Assembly: GCA_032622095.1 (NCBI GenBank)
Contig: CP136062.1
Span: forward strand, 138,402,351-138,466,350
DNA from: Siphonodentalium dalli
Taxonomy: Eukaryota; Mollusca; Scaphopoda; Gadilida; Siphonodentaliidae
Direction: 5' to 3'
DNA: 64,000 bases
The notes under the pieces are model-generated. The model did not search any database. It saw only the letters and a list, made by a program, of their open reading frames with translations, and was not told the DNA's origin. Below, in pieces: positions 26,901 through 41,900 of the stretch. Position 1 is the first letter of the stretch. Each line of letters begins with the position of its first letter. The position numbers were made by a program, and so were the translations under genes.

Positions 26901-29900
26901 GGATTCCGGCATAACATTTTTAATCAACGGCGCACAAATATATTTGACGATTTAACATCCAAACAGTGATAAAAACTAATAGGGAATGCGGGGTAACAAT
27001 CATTGATACCTTTTGATATCGTATCCTCGTTATCAAATTCACCTTTCAGAGTATTTGTACGGCCTTAATGATTAAAATAACATGAGAAATAAACTGACTT
27101 GTGTTGTGTTTACTAGTAGTAATACTACGGCGAAAATAGGTGTACACGGAAGCAACGTAATTAATTCGTCGCGCGATTTCACCATGCGAACTCCTTTCTG
27201 CATATATTACAGGCGGCACACTTAGATTTCTTATCTTTCTTTGAAAAATATTTCCACACAGGACTCGTTTGTTCGTCGTGTTCTGCCATGATTACAGGAA
27301 GTTGTGACAACCGAAACTACGGGTTTTCCCAACTTACCACGGTTGTCATTTCCGGTTTTTCCCGACAACCGAAACCGAACTGATTCCACGGTTAACCGCC
27401 CATCTCTAATTGGCAATGAATAGAGAGATTAAAAAGGAGTGTAAAAAATGAGCAGTAAAGGATTTAGTCATACACATAGTAAAATCAAAGATGGCAGCTG
27501 GCGGCCATGTTTTTTGTCCGAATGACCCCAAAATGACTCTTTTCCATCTACATTCCAATTTCAACAGCCATGAAAAATTTCATGATGATCATACTAAAGG
27601 TACGACCTGTAGCCCTTGCTAAAGGATTTAGTCATACAAAGAGTAAAATCCAAGATGGCTGCTGGTGGCCATGTTTTATGGCCGAATGTCCCCATTATGA
27701 CACGTTCCCATCAGATCCCCCCCCCCCCCATCTACATGTCATTATTAACATCCATGACAAATTTTATGATTATCAAACTAAAGATACGACCTGTAGCTTA
27801 AGGATTTAGTCATACAAAGAGTAAAATCCAAGATGGCTGTTGGCGGCCATGTTTTTTGTCCGAATGACCCCAAAATGACTCTTTCCCCATCTACATTCCA
27901 ATTTCAACAGCCATGAAAAATTTCATGATGATAAGACTAAAGGTACGACCTGTAGCCCGTGCTAAAGGATTTAGTCATACAAAGAGTAAAATCCAAGATG
28001 GCTGCTGGTGGCCATGTTTTATGGCTGAATGACCCCAAAATGACTCGTTCCCATCTACATGTCAATATTAACATCCCTGACAAATTTTATGATGATCACA
28101 CTAAAGGTACGACCTGTAGCCCGTGCTAAAGAATTTAGTCATACAAAGAGTAAATCCAAGATGGCTGCCATGTTTTTTGGCCGAATGACCCCAAAATGAC
28201 TCGTTTCCCATCTACATACTGTTAACATTCATTTTATGATGATCAGACTAAAAGTACGACCTGTAGCCCGTGTTAAGTGATTTAGTCATACAAACAGTAA
28301 AATCCAAGATGGCTGCTGGCGGCCATGTTTTTTGGCCAAATGACCTCAAAATGACTCGTTCCCATCTACATGCCATTGTTAACATCCATGACAAATTTTA
28401 TGATGATCAGACTAAAGGTACGACCTGTAGCCCGTGCTAATGGATTGAATTTTGAAATCAAAGATGGCCACTGGCGGCCATGTTTTTCGGCCGAATGACC
28501 CCAAAATTACTCGTTCACATCTACATGTCATTGTTAACATCCATGACAAATTTTATGATGATCAGACTAAAGGTACGGACATGTTTTTTGTCCGAATGAC
28601 CCCAAACTGACTCTTTCCCCACCTACATTCCAATTTCAACAGCCATGAAAAATTTCATAATGATCAGACTAAAGGTACGACCTGTAGTGCTAAAGGATTT
28701 AGTCTTACAAAAAAGATTAAAATCCAAGAGGGCTGCTGCGGCCATGTTTTTTTGGCTGAATGACCCCAAAATTAATTGTTCCCATCTACTTGTTAATATT
28801 AACATCCATGACAAATTTCATGATGATCAGACGAACAGTACGACCTGCAGCCCGTGCTAATGGATTGAATTTTTTAAATCAAAGATGGCCACTGGCGGCC
28901 ATGTTTTTCATCCAAATGACCCCAAAATGACTCATTCCCATCTACATGCCATTGTTAACATCCATGACAAATTTTATGATGATCAACTAAAGGTGCGACC
29001 TGTAGCCTGTGCTAAAGGATTCAGTCATGCAAAGAGTAAAATCTAAGATGGCTGCCGGCGGCCATGTTTTTGGCCAAATGACCCCAAAATTAATTACTCG
29101 TTCCCATCTACATGTCAATATTAACATCCATGACAAATTTCATGACAATAAGACGAACAGTATGGCCTGTAGCCCGTGCTAATGGATTGAATTTTGAAAT
29201 TCAAGATGGTGGCCATGTTTTTTTTCCGAATGACCCCAAAATGACTCGTTCCCATCTACATGTCAATGTCAACATCCATGACAAATTTCGTAATAATCGG
29301 ACCAAAGGTACGAACTGTAGCCCGTGCTAAAGGAAATTGTTGACGAATCACACACGCACACACAGTAGAGATGGGCGGTTTTGATTTTTTACGTTCGGTT
29401 TTTCTGGGAGAAAAAACCTGTTTCGGTTCGTTTTTTTTTACTAGATAGTGAAATTATACTGAAATACATACAATTTGAGTATATACTTTCAAAGTAGCCG
29501 TAATTAGAGTCAATAATGTCCCAATAACGTTGAATATTTGAGGAAGGAAATGCAATCACAGGTAAACAACGGGACATAATGCTGACGCAAACTGAATCCA
29601 ACATGATAAGATGATACAATTCGGTATTTAAAAAAATAAACACCCCCATCTTCACTATTTATCCCTTTCTGACATGTTTAAACCATATTTATCATATTAT
29701 ATGCATTGGTATCTGAGAATACAACCGCAAACAGCAGCAAATTCACAAACCAGTGGGCGTCCTTGACCTCGTATATGACTAACAATTCTTGACACGTGCA
29801 TGATTGACCCACATTCAATGACTGCGGTGTGATCGCTTTGATGTCTGTGATGTTGCGACATAGTGTTCATACCATTTACTTGGTTTAGTTTTCGAGTTAG

Positions 29901-32900
29901 CAGACGCTTCCATTTTTTTGGTTGGCGATTATCGCCTTATTTGGACTTGTGTTCGGCATTCATATAGTTCGCCGTACTCTGGCTTAAGCGACGTGTTTAT
30001 GACATATTAAGCAGCAACATTTTTTGGAGTCGTCTCCAGTTAGACGCGTAAAATAACTCCAAACAGGGCTTTTTGTTGAACCCTGTTCGTTATTTTGTTC
30101 GGCCATGTTTTGAAAAAGAACAAAAACAGTCGCCTACGATATTATAACAACACATATCCGAGACGAAATGGACACATTCCGATATACTATTGATCAGAGA
30201 GGCCGATAATTTGATAACAATATCAAGTAATAAGTACCTGGGGAGGTATAATAAGTCGATTTAAGTGAAAAATAAACAAAAAAAACCGTAATGTCGGTTT
30301 GAGCAGAATCGCGTCAGTCGGTTTTCGGTTTATTGTTAAAAATCGAAACAGAGTTGTTTTCTCGGTTAACCGCCCATCACTAACACACAGACAACGGATA
30401 CCAAGCCATGGCAATAGCTCAAACTTTACAAAGTAAAGTTGAGCTAAAAACAAAAGCAAACATTTACAAGGTTCAGTTTTAACTTTTAAGCTTGTAGATG
30501 TGTATCCATTTTAATGTTTAGACCAACAGCAATACATCCTACATATAGCGCTGCACAGAATGACTAGTTCTAACTCACGTTTTAACAGGACTTTCTTCAG
30601 ATTCGTCATCATCTGAATCCTCCTCCTCATCGTCTTCTTCGTCCTGCATAAATTAACACAACATACAAATCTTGCATCAAATAATTTCCCAAGTTTTAAG
30701 GAGGATGTGAAGTGAACAATTTTTAATGGGGGATTTCCATGCAAATCTCTGGGGAAAAAGGTATGTATGAAGCACTTATCCAGAAACCAGAGCAGATAAA
30801 CTAATGCCCTAAATAATAGACTCCTTAACCACAGCCGAATTATGGTAATTTTTCAGGATTTAGTTGGAGATATGGCTTGTTGCTATTCATCGGAAAGCTC
30901 TCAGTGAGAGCTTTGATGAATGCCAACAAGCCATATTTCAGACTAAATCCTGAAAAGTTACCCATAATTCTGCTGTGGTTAAGGGGTCGATTATTTAGGG
31001 CATTACTGAAAATCATTAAACAGATAGAACATTTAACTGGCGGTGCACTATGTAAATTATAAAATTGCCCAATGTTTATTTTTGAGAATTATTTTTTACC
31101 TACTTTACACTTTAATTTACACTTTACCTACTTTTGAAAAAATATAAAATACAGAAATAAAACAGCAACATTATAATGGAATAAGAATGAGGTGGACCCA
31201 CCAGACAAATTGTTTTAAATACCACATCAACTTAACATTTGCTCTATAGATTTAGATGGAAAACCCCATTTAAAATTGCTCACTTGACATCCCCCTCATG
31301 GTGTTGTGACAATTGTGTTGATTTGTCATTATCAGGGTAGAGAAAAGCTGCATTAATGGTGATCAAGACATGATATTGTTCCAGGGCTTTGTTTAGCCGT
31401 TTCAGCAATCAAAAGTTTGAAAAGGCGAAGAACAAATTGGTCAACTTCACTTAGAATATAGAAATTAACTTACTCTACTCTAGTCATATCAAAGGAAGTG
31501 ACAATTAATTCAGAATACTTCAGATGACCATAATGCAAGCTGTGAGGCCAATAAAAATAGCCAACTTAATTATTTGTCGATACAAGTAACAAATTAAAAC
31601 AGATTTTGATCACCAACAAACTACTGCTTGAATGGATTTTCCTTAGTACGGATTGTTGTGTCCAATTTAAACGGCATATTTATTTTTTTTATGTTCCATT
31701 CATTGCAATAATTCAATCCCTGAAAAAGACTCATTTTATCAAGACACAAAAGTAACAGAGGTTATATTCAGTACCACATGTTAACCTTTTCTATACTAAA
31801 TACTCATTGACGAGTAGTTAGTTGTTCAGATAATAGATAATAAGATCAACAAACGACCATGTTGATCTTAAGCTAAACAATGCCCTCTGCACTATTATCT
31901 GTCTTATTCTTCTGAACACCCCACCAGATGAATAATAGACCATTCCAAAGTATACTTTTATAATATAACAGAGTGGAAGAATCGTTCAGTATAAAAAAGC
32001 ATTACATAAGCTGATACAGACCTCTTCCATATCTTCATCCTCTTCCTCGTCTTCATCCTCCTCATCTTCCTCTTCTGCTTCTTGAAACTTGCCACGCTGC
32101 TGAGACACAGAATGTATGAATTATAAGCCAGGTTTTCCACTAGGGGTTGGGGGAATGGGACCCCTATAGCTGCTGTGGGGAAATCTCAGTCGATAAACAA
32201 ATTGCAAATATCTAATATTGAAAATCTGCCGGTAACTCCAAGCACAAATTATGGAACATATACATACAGTAATACCAAGTACCCGTAGATTAATTCAAGG
32301 AATCGCAATTAACTTTTTATTTTTGACAAGCTGAATATTTTACATGAACAGTTCATATCTAGATTTTCTAAGTCAAATTACGTCCAAAAAAGGGGCCATA
32401 ACTCTCGCAAAAATTATCGGATTAAAACGAAATTCGGACTTGAGCTGTATTTCGATATATGTAATCCACAAAAAAAACGGGTTTTGCGTATAAACATTCC
32501 AAAATCGAGTTATCATCCGGAAACCAAAAAACATAAGAAAAACTGAATTTTCTGAGTCGAAAAAGGGGCATAACTCTGCCAAAAATTGTCGGACAGAACC
32601 CAAGTTTGAACTTGACCTGTGTTTTGGTGGGAGAAAGTAATATACCAAATTTGGATTCATTCCGATAAACTATACTAAAGTTATCATCCGGACAACAAAT
32701 TTCAAGGATTTTCCAAGTCAAAAAACGTCAAATAAGGGGCATAACTCCGGTGAAAATTGGCGGGCGGAACCCAAATTTGAACTTAACTTACTTTTCGGCT
32801 AATAAACCGACATACCAAATTTTATTAAATTTGGTTCACTCTAACTAAAGTTATCATCCGGAAACCAGGTTAACGGACGCCCGGACAGCTTGACAGACCA

Positions 32901-35900
32901 ATACTATAATACGACCGTTTTTTCAAACGGGCGTATAAAAAGTGTTTGGGTTCTGTGGCAAATTTTTTATCTTCAAATCAATGAGGGAGGGAGGGTTTTA
33001 TTTTTTATTTTTTTCTGCGCATAGTAAGCATGGACAAAGATAGCTTCCTCCGTCTAGTAATAACCAGAAAGGTAGAGAGAACTGTTATGCATATAAACTC
33101 ATTTAGTCTTATATAAAAATGACATTGTACTACCAGTGTATGACTGGGATTACCTAACAATATATAATGCCCCTAACATTAACTACTATTATTGTTGTCT
33201 AAAAACGGATACCTCCCCATTCTAATATGTGATCCTGAATTTAGTCCTGTGCCTTTCAATTGTATAAAGTTACAATTAGTGTAAGTTGTTCACAATGACT
33301 AATTGTAAGAAGAGCATGAGGATCAGCTAATCATTTTCTTAATTGTAGTCATCTACTTCATGTTGTAAGCCTGCAAGTCACTTTTTAACAAATTACATGT
33401 TAGAGCTCAATGCACACTAATATTCAACACATATCTGCTATTCCTTTTTTTGTCATAACATCAGGCATTGCAATAAAAAGGCCTAATGCGGCCCTTTTTA
33501 TTCAATGCGGCGAGGCCTGAGAACCAAAACCTTTTTTTTTTGGCCCAACCAGGCACAATAAAATGTGGGGCCTTAAGCAATCTACACATCAATATCTTTC
33601 AGAATACTCTTGGGTGCCTAATAAACGTACATGTACGATTGTTAAATTTGAGTTAAAATTCCTACCTGAAAGATCGTTATTTGGCCCTGTACGTTTATTA
33701 AATTTGGCGGTCGAAATATGTCAACCAATCTTTTTTTTATACAGGGATGATTTGTGATTATTGAACAAATAAAGCGTGTGTGTGTTGATTCGTACGCACG
33801 TTCAAAGACATCCGATATTAGTCCCCCCGGGAATCGCTTCTTGTATCATCGACGTCATTTCTTAAACAATCGCCCGAACACGTGGTCATTCGGTGCTATT
33901 TCTATCACAGACTTTCTTTGAACCAATCAAAACATCCGATAATAATTGCCCCGGAATAGCTCAATGACGTAATTTCTAAAAGAGTTACACTTTCGTGTTC
34001 GTTTGTTTGTCAACTGCATGGGGCATCGATCGATCCATTCGCCAAAATAATATTGTTATCAGCTATTATCCTATACATAGTTCCCATATATTGGGGGTCG
34101 TCATCATCGATTAAAAATCGGAGCGACCATGAAATTAGTTAATTCGTTCGACACGTTTCTGCTGATAAGTAGTACATGTACAGTACAGGGATGAGAACAG
34201 GCACTGATGAAATCAGCTGGAATGCGAGCGAAGCGATGCGTTGTCCATCGCTAACCACAGGCCGGGGGTTTGGGGGCTGCCTAGGGGTAAGGGGGTCATT
34301 TCCTGCAATCGGAGGCCTCTCCTAAGAGGGAAATCTGATGAGTGCAATTTTTAGTGGATAATTTTAATTTTTCCATTTTTTTTTACCAGTCTCAAGAAAT
34401 TTCTCACATGCAGAGAATGGATCCAGCATGCTATTAAATACAAAACATTTGTGTCAAGATGATTCTTAATGTCCCTGTACTAGACTATTAGTGTATATCT
34501 GAAAATATTTTGAAATAAATGAATAGATAATTCTAATCTACACCTACCAATTTATCAAACAGGACGGTCTATTTGAAATGAATATTCCACATCATACATT
34601 TATGTTATTCGGTATAAAAGAGTCATAATTAATGTACAGAATAACATATTATATGAGAATAATCTCTTTGAATAGACTATCTTCAGTTTTCTCTCGGTTG
34701 TTTTGTGACAACTAGCGCAAGCGAAACGGTCTTTTCCAACCATGCATTCCCAACGGAACTTTTCTTTCTCATTCTTGTCAATCTCACGCACACGGTGGTC
34801 GTTTTTCGCTCGCTTATTTTCAAAGCCGACATTGTCACGATTGTATCTGTAGATATGTCAGTACAGGAACAAATTCTGGTTATAGACGCAAAACAAAGCA
34901 AATCTCGCGGGTTATCGGAAAGCAGGTATTTTCCAAGAACTCTTGTAATTCTCGGTAATGATTGGTTATTTCCAAGAACTTCTAAGTAGCTCGACCAATG
35001 AAATGTTGCGACACGTAAATTACTGGGGGAATCCCATGACATCATTGTTTTACTCCTTGAAAGATGCCGCAATCTGACCAATCACAACGCGCGGTACACT
35101 TACCTGTGTCTCTCATTTAGCAGTCTTTCCGAAATTGTATTCCGCGCAGTCTTTTGGAGCCAATTCATTCAATTAAACCTCCCCCCCCCCCAATTATCTC
35201 AACGGATTTGTATCGATCTCAAAAATTGGTTTTTGCCTGTTAAAAAGCGGGAAACCGCGGATCCGCGGGAAATTCTCATCCCTGACAGTACTAGTACTGG
35301 TACAATTGTATAGTATTAAGGCTGAAAAAAAATCGGTTAGGGGTCTCCCTTCCTACTAATAGTATTAGTGGGCGATTTTTGTATATGTTAAAGTATCTCG
35401 CAAGACATACTACTAGTAGTATATATATCCTTGGATCCCAAATTGTATCTAGTATTAGTACTAGTACTTAATAGTAAGGATACTATTGCTGAATATACAA
35501 TCCATTTCTCAAAGTGGATTACAATGTAGTAATAACATATTAATTAGTACTAGTACTAGTATAACAATTAGGGTTGCCACGATTATGAGTTTTCATAATC
35601 GACTAATCGGCAGCTATAATCGACGGTTAGTCGATTAATCGGTAATATATGCGCCCTGTATTACATCCAGGTAAACAAGTGATAAATGCTAAATTACGAT
35701 GACTTCTTTACATTCATTTTTAAGACAGTTATAAACTGTCGATGTTCCGTGTTTACACTGTTTTATTGCATATACAACAAGGAATACTCATGCCCTCATA
35801 GTCTCATTCGTCCCGATGTAGTTTTTAACAGGCCCTTACTATTAAATACTGCCAAGTGCCCATATTGCCGATGTTTCTGGCAAAGTTAGAGCAAACTGCA

Positions 35901-38900
35901 TACGAGCACGACGTGACAGTAACTGTGCAAAATTGCACGAAGTAAAGTTAATCTCGATCGCGACTCCCAAGCCGCCGCTACGTATTTCGGCAAGTCACGT
36001 GCTTCACATTAATCAGTGAAATTGCGGCGAAAGGCGTGCACTTACACAATGCAGTTAACCAGGACATAGGTACTAGTAGACAGTGGGAGGTATTTGTGGG
36101 GGACCCTGGTGTGACGGGGATGCAGTCACAATTACTGCCGTGTATAACCTGGACATTTTCAATAAAGAATTGCAAGAAATAATGAAACAAATTAATAGTT
36201 TATAATATATACGCAACCCCTTGTCAAAGAACTCGCAAACATCGGATTGTTTTCTTGAAGCACCAAACGAGAATACATGTAATGGTAATTATTTGCAACG
36301 TTCCCAGGTCCGCCCATGGCCTAACATGCTGACAGATATTCCAACCAATAGCTGATCAGATTCCCCAACACATCGGCGATGACTCTGAAAAGTCGGCGCA
36401 GACATCGAAGACAAACTGAAGGATGCCGCCAACCAGGCACGTTCTGTGTGAACATGTCGCACACATAATTCTTTGAAGATGACCGCCAAATGTCGGCGGC
36501 GACATCAAAGGCAGAGGACGCCGCAACGGAATTGTGCTGCATACGCGGTTAACTGTTACTTCCAGGCATGACATCGATACACTCGATACACAAGTTACAC
36601 AACCATACCCACCCCCCCCCCCCCTCGGGCGATTAGTCGACGAAAGTAAATGAAAGTGTCAATGACACTGTAGCTCAACTTGGAAAGGGAATAATTTAAT
36701 ATATTACAGTCAATGGAGCGATTAGGAATGTGGAAAGTTGAATGTCTAATACTAGTTTATAGACATGAAGAGAAAAGTAAAATCCAAGATGGCTGCTGGC
36801 GGCCATGTTTTCGGCCGAATGACCCCAAAATGAGTCGTTCCCATCTACATGTCATCGTTAACATCAATGACAAATTTTATGACGATCAGACTAAAGGTAC
36901 GACCTGTAGCCCATGCTATAGAATTTAGTCATACAAAGAGTAAAATCCAAGATGGCTGCTGGCGGCCATGTTTTTTGGCCGATTGACCCCAAAATGACTT
37001 GTTCCAATCTACATGTCATTGTTAACATCCATGACAAATTTGATGATGATCAGACTAAAGGTACGACCTGTAGCCCGTGCTAAAGAATTTAGTCATACAA
37101 AGAGTAAAATCCAAGATGGCTGCTGGCGGCCACGTTTTTTCCGCCAAATGACCCCAAAATTACTCGTTCCCATCTACATATCAACATTAACATCCAGGAC
37201 AAATTTCATGATGATCAGACGAATAGTACGACCTGTGGCCCGTGCTAATGGATTAAATTTTGAAATCCAAGATGGCCGCTGGCGGCCATGTTTTTTGTCC
37301 GAATGACCCCAAAATGACTCGTTCCCATTTACATTCCAATTTCAACAGCCATGAAAAATTTATGATGATCAGACTGAAGGTACGACCTGTAGCCCGTGCT
37401 AAAGGATTTAGTCATACAAAGAGTAAAATCCAAGATGGCTGCTGGCGGCCATCTTTTTTGGCCGAATGACCCCAAAATGACTCGTTCCCATCTACATGTC
37501 ATTATTAACATTCATGAAAAATTTTATGCTGATCAGACTAAAGATACAACCTGTAGCCCGTGCTAAAGGATTTAGTCATACAAAGAGTAAAATCCAAGAT
37601 GGCTGCTGGCGACCATGTTTTTTGGCCGATTGACCCCAAAATTACCCGTTCCCATCTACATGTCATTGTTAACATCCATGACAAATTTTATGATGATCAG
37701 ACTAAAGGTACGACCTGCAGCCCGTGATAAAGAATTTAGTCATACAAAGAGTAAAATCTAAGATGGCTGCTGGTGGCCATGTTTTTTGGCCGAATGACCC
37801 CAAAATTACTCGTTCCCATCTACATGTAAATATTATCATCCATGACAAATTTCATGATGATCAGACAATCAGTACGACCTGTGGCCCGTGCTAATGGATT
37901 AAATTTTGAAATCCAAGATGGCCGCTGGCGGCCATGTTTTTTGGCCGATTGACCCCAAAATTACCCGTTCCCATCTACATGTCATTGTTAACATCCATGA
38001 CAAATTTTATGATGATCAGACTAAAGGTACGACCTGCAGCCCGTGATAAAGAATTTAGTCATACAAAGAGTAAAATCTAAGATGGCTGCTGGTGGCCATG
38101 TTTTTTGGCCGAATGACCCCAAAATTACTCGTTCCCATCTACATGTAAATATTATCATCCATGACAAATTTCATGATGATCAGACAATCAGTACGACCTG
38201 TGGCCCGTGCTAATGGATTAAATTTTGAAATCCAAGATGGCCGCTGGCGGCCATGTTTTTTTGTCCGAATGACCCCAAAATGACTCGTTCCCATCTACAT
38301 TCCAATATCAACAGCCATGACAAATTTTATAATGATCAGACTAAAGGTACGACCTGTAGCCCGTGCTAAAGGATTTAGTCATACAAAGAGTAAAATCCAA
38401 GATGGCTGCTGACGGCCATGTTTTTTGGCCGAATGACCCCAAAATGACTCGTTCCCATCTACATGTCATTATTAACATTCTTGACAAATTTTATGATGAT
38501 CAGACTAAAAGTAGGACCTGTAGCCCGTGCTAAAGGATTTAGTCATGCAAAGAGTAAAATCCAAGACGGCTGCTGGCGGCCATCTTTTTTGGCCGATTGA
38601 CCCCAAAATGACTCGTTCCAATCTACATGTCATTGTTAACATCCATGACAAATTTGATGATGATCAGACTAAAGGTACCACCTGTAGCCCGTGCTAAAGA
38701 ATGTAGTCATACAAAGAGTAAAATCCAAGATGGCTGCTGGCGGCCATATTTTTCGGCCGAATGACCCCAAAATTACTCGTTCCCATCTACATGTCAATAT
38801 TAACATCCATGACAAATTTCATGACGATCAGACGAACAGTGCGACCTGTGGCCCGTGCTAATGGATTGAATTTTGAAAACAAAGATGGCCACTGGCGGCC

Positions 38901-41900
38901 ATGTTTTTTGTCCGAATGACCCCAAAATGACTCGTTCCCATCTACATTCCAATTTCAACAACCATGATAAATTTCATGATTATCAGACTAAAGGTACGAC
39001 CTGTAGCCCGTGCTAAAGGATTTAGTCATACAAAGAGTAAAATCCAAGATGGCTGCTGGCGGCCATGTTTTTTGCCCGAATAACCCAAAAATGACTCGTT
39101 CCCATCTACATGTCATTGTTAACATCCATGACAAATTTTATGACGATCTCACTAAAGGTACGACCTGTAGCCCGTGCTAAAGGATTTAGTCATACAAAGA
39201 GTAAAATCCAAGATGGCTGCTGGCGGCCATCTTTTTTGGCCGAATGACCCCAAAATGACTCGTTCCCATCTACATGTCATTATTAACATTTATGAAAAAT
39301 ATTATGATGATCAGACTAAAGATACAACCTGTAGCCCGTGCTAAAGGATTTAGTCATACAAAGAGTAAAATCCAAGATGGCTGCTGGCGACCATGTTTTT
39401 TGGCCGATTGACCCCAAAATTACTCGTTCCCATCTACATGTCATTGTTAACATCCATGACAAATTTTATGATGATCAGACTAAAGGTACGACCTGCAGCC
39501 CGTGATAAAGAATTTAGTCATACAAAGAGTAAAATCTAAGATGGCTGCTGGTGGCCATGTTTTTTAGCCGAATGACCCCAAAATTACTCGTTCCCATCTA
39601 CATGTAAATATTATCATCCATGACAAATTTCATGATGATCAGACAATCAGTACGACCTGTGGCCCGTGCTAATGGATTAAATTTTGAAATCCAAGATGGC
39701 CGCTGGCGGCCATGTTTTTTGTCCGAATGACCCCAAAATGACTCGTTCCCATCTACATTCCAATATCAACAGCCATGACAAATTTTATAATGATCAGACT
39801 AAAGGTACGACCTGTAGCCCGTGCTAAAGGATTTAGTCATACAAAGAGTAAAATCCAAGATGGCTGCTGACGGCCATGTTTTTTGGCCGAATGACCCCAA
39901 AATGACTCGTTCCCATCTACATGTCATTATTAACATTCTTGACAAATTTTATGATGATCAGACTAAAGGTACGACCTGTAGCCCGTGCTAAAGAATTTAG
40001 TCATACAAAGAGTAAAATCCAAGATGGCTGCTGGCGGACATGTTTTTGGGCCGAATGACCCCAAAATTACTCGTTCCCATCTACATGTCAATATTAACAT
40101 CCATGACAAATTTCATGACGATCAGACGAACAGTGCGACCTGTGGCCCGTGCTAATGGATTGAATTTTGAAAACAAAGATGGCCACTGGCGGCCATGTTT
40201 TTTGTCCGAATGACCCCAAAATGACTCGTTCCCATCTACATTCCAATTTCAACAGCCATGATAAATTTCATGATTATCAGACTAAAGGTACGACCTGTAG
40301 CCCGTGCTAAAGGATTTAGTCATACAAAGAGTAAAATCCAAGATGGCTGCTGGCGGCCATGTTTTTTGCCCGAATAACCCAATGAAAGTGTCAATGACAC
40401 TGTAGCTCAACTTGGAAAGGGAATAATTTAATATATTACAGTCAATGGAGCGATTAGGAATGTGGAAAGTTGAATGTCTAATACTAGTTTATAGACATGA
40501 AGAGAAAAGTAAAATCCAAGATGGCTGCTGGCGGCCATGTTTTCGGCCGAATGACCCCAAAATGAGTCGTTCCCATCTAAATGTCATCGTTAACATCAAT
40601 GACAAATTTTATGACGATCAGACTAAAGGTACGACCTGTAGCCCATGCTATAGAATTTAGTCATACAAAGAGTAAAATCCAAGATGGCTGCTGGCGGCCA
40701 TGTTTTTTGGCCGATTGACCCCAAAATGACTCGTTCCAATCTACATGTCATTGTTAACATCCATGACAAATTTGATGATGATCAGACTAAAGGTACGACC
40801 TGTAGCCCATGCTAAAGAATTTAGTCATACAAAGAGTAAAATCCAAGATGGCTGCTGGCGGCCACGTTTTTTCCGCCAAATGACCCCAAAATTACTCGTT
40901 TCCATCTACATATCAACATTAACATCCAGGACAAATTTCATGATGATCAGACGAATCGTACGACCTGTGGCCCGTGCTAATGGATTAAATTTTGAAATCC
41001 AAGATGGCCGCTGGCGGCCATGTTTTTTGTCTGAATGACCCCAAAATGACTTGTTCCCATTTACATTCCAATTTCAACAGCCATGAAAATTTTTATGATG
41101 ATCAGACTAAAGGTACGACCTGTAGCCCGTGCTAAAGGATTTAGTCATACAAAGAGTAAAATCCAAGATGGCTGCTGGCGGCCATCTTTTTTGGCCGAAT
41201 GACCCCAAAATGACTCGTTCCCATCTACATGTCATTATTAACATTCACGAAAAATTTTATGATGATCAGACTAAAGATACAACCTGTAGTCCGTGCTAAA
41301 GGATTTAGTCATACAAAGAGTAAAATCCAAGATGGCTGCTGGCGACCATGTTTTTTGGCCGATTGACCCCAAGATTACTCGTTCCCATCTACATGTCATT
41401 GTTAACATCCATGACAAATTTTATGATGATCAGACTAAAGGTACGACCTGCAGCCCGTGATAAAGAATTTAGTCATACAAAGAGTAAAATCTAAGATGGC
41501 TGCTGGTGGCCATGTTTTTTGGCCGAATGACCCCAAAATTACTCGTTCCCATCTACATGTAAATATTATCATCCATGACAAATTTCATGATGATCAGACA
41601 ATCAGTACGACCTGTGGCCCGTGCTAATGGATTAAATTTTGAAATCCAAGATGGCCGCTGGCGGCCATGTTTTTTGTCCGAATGACCCCAAAATGACTCG
41701 TTCCCATCTACATTCCAATATCAACAGCCATGACAAATTTTATAATGATCAGACTAAAGGTACGACCTGTAGCCCGTGCTAAAGGATTTAGTCATACAAA
41801 GAGTAAAATCCAAGATGGCTGCTGACGGCCATGTTTTTTGGCCGAATGACCCCAAAATGACTCGTTCCCATCTACATGTCATTATTAACATTCTTGACAA

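Larger units (their letters stand above)
26263..30447 (+). mobile_element. Family-1 array element, copy D, carrying two hAT insertions
   Basis: The left end ATGAAAGTGTCAATGACACT, then TAGCTCAAC, begins at 26263. Monomers run from about 27445 to 29335, with monomer types 'ggatttagtcatacaaagag' and 'ggattgaattttgaaatc'. The right-end hairpin closes at 30447 (AAGTTGAGCTAA). The left block is interrupted by a hAT element at 26299-27408 and the CACACA microsatellite by another at 29366-30382. It lies in the intron between exons 30579 and 23452 and stops ~130 bp from the exon. Confidence 0.78.

Noticed and set aside
34683-35081. 132-codon minus-strand ORF
   Set aside because: It lies inside a 6-bp-TSD hAT relic, has no recognisable domain and overlaps other open frames. 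The Cys-containing frame beside it is a better relic candidate but too short to call.
36100-36580. Overlapping minus-strand ORFs of 66-73 codons
   Set aside because: They are three overlapping frames in the remaining sequence of a hAT-like element; none carries a transposase motif.
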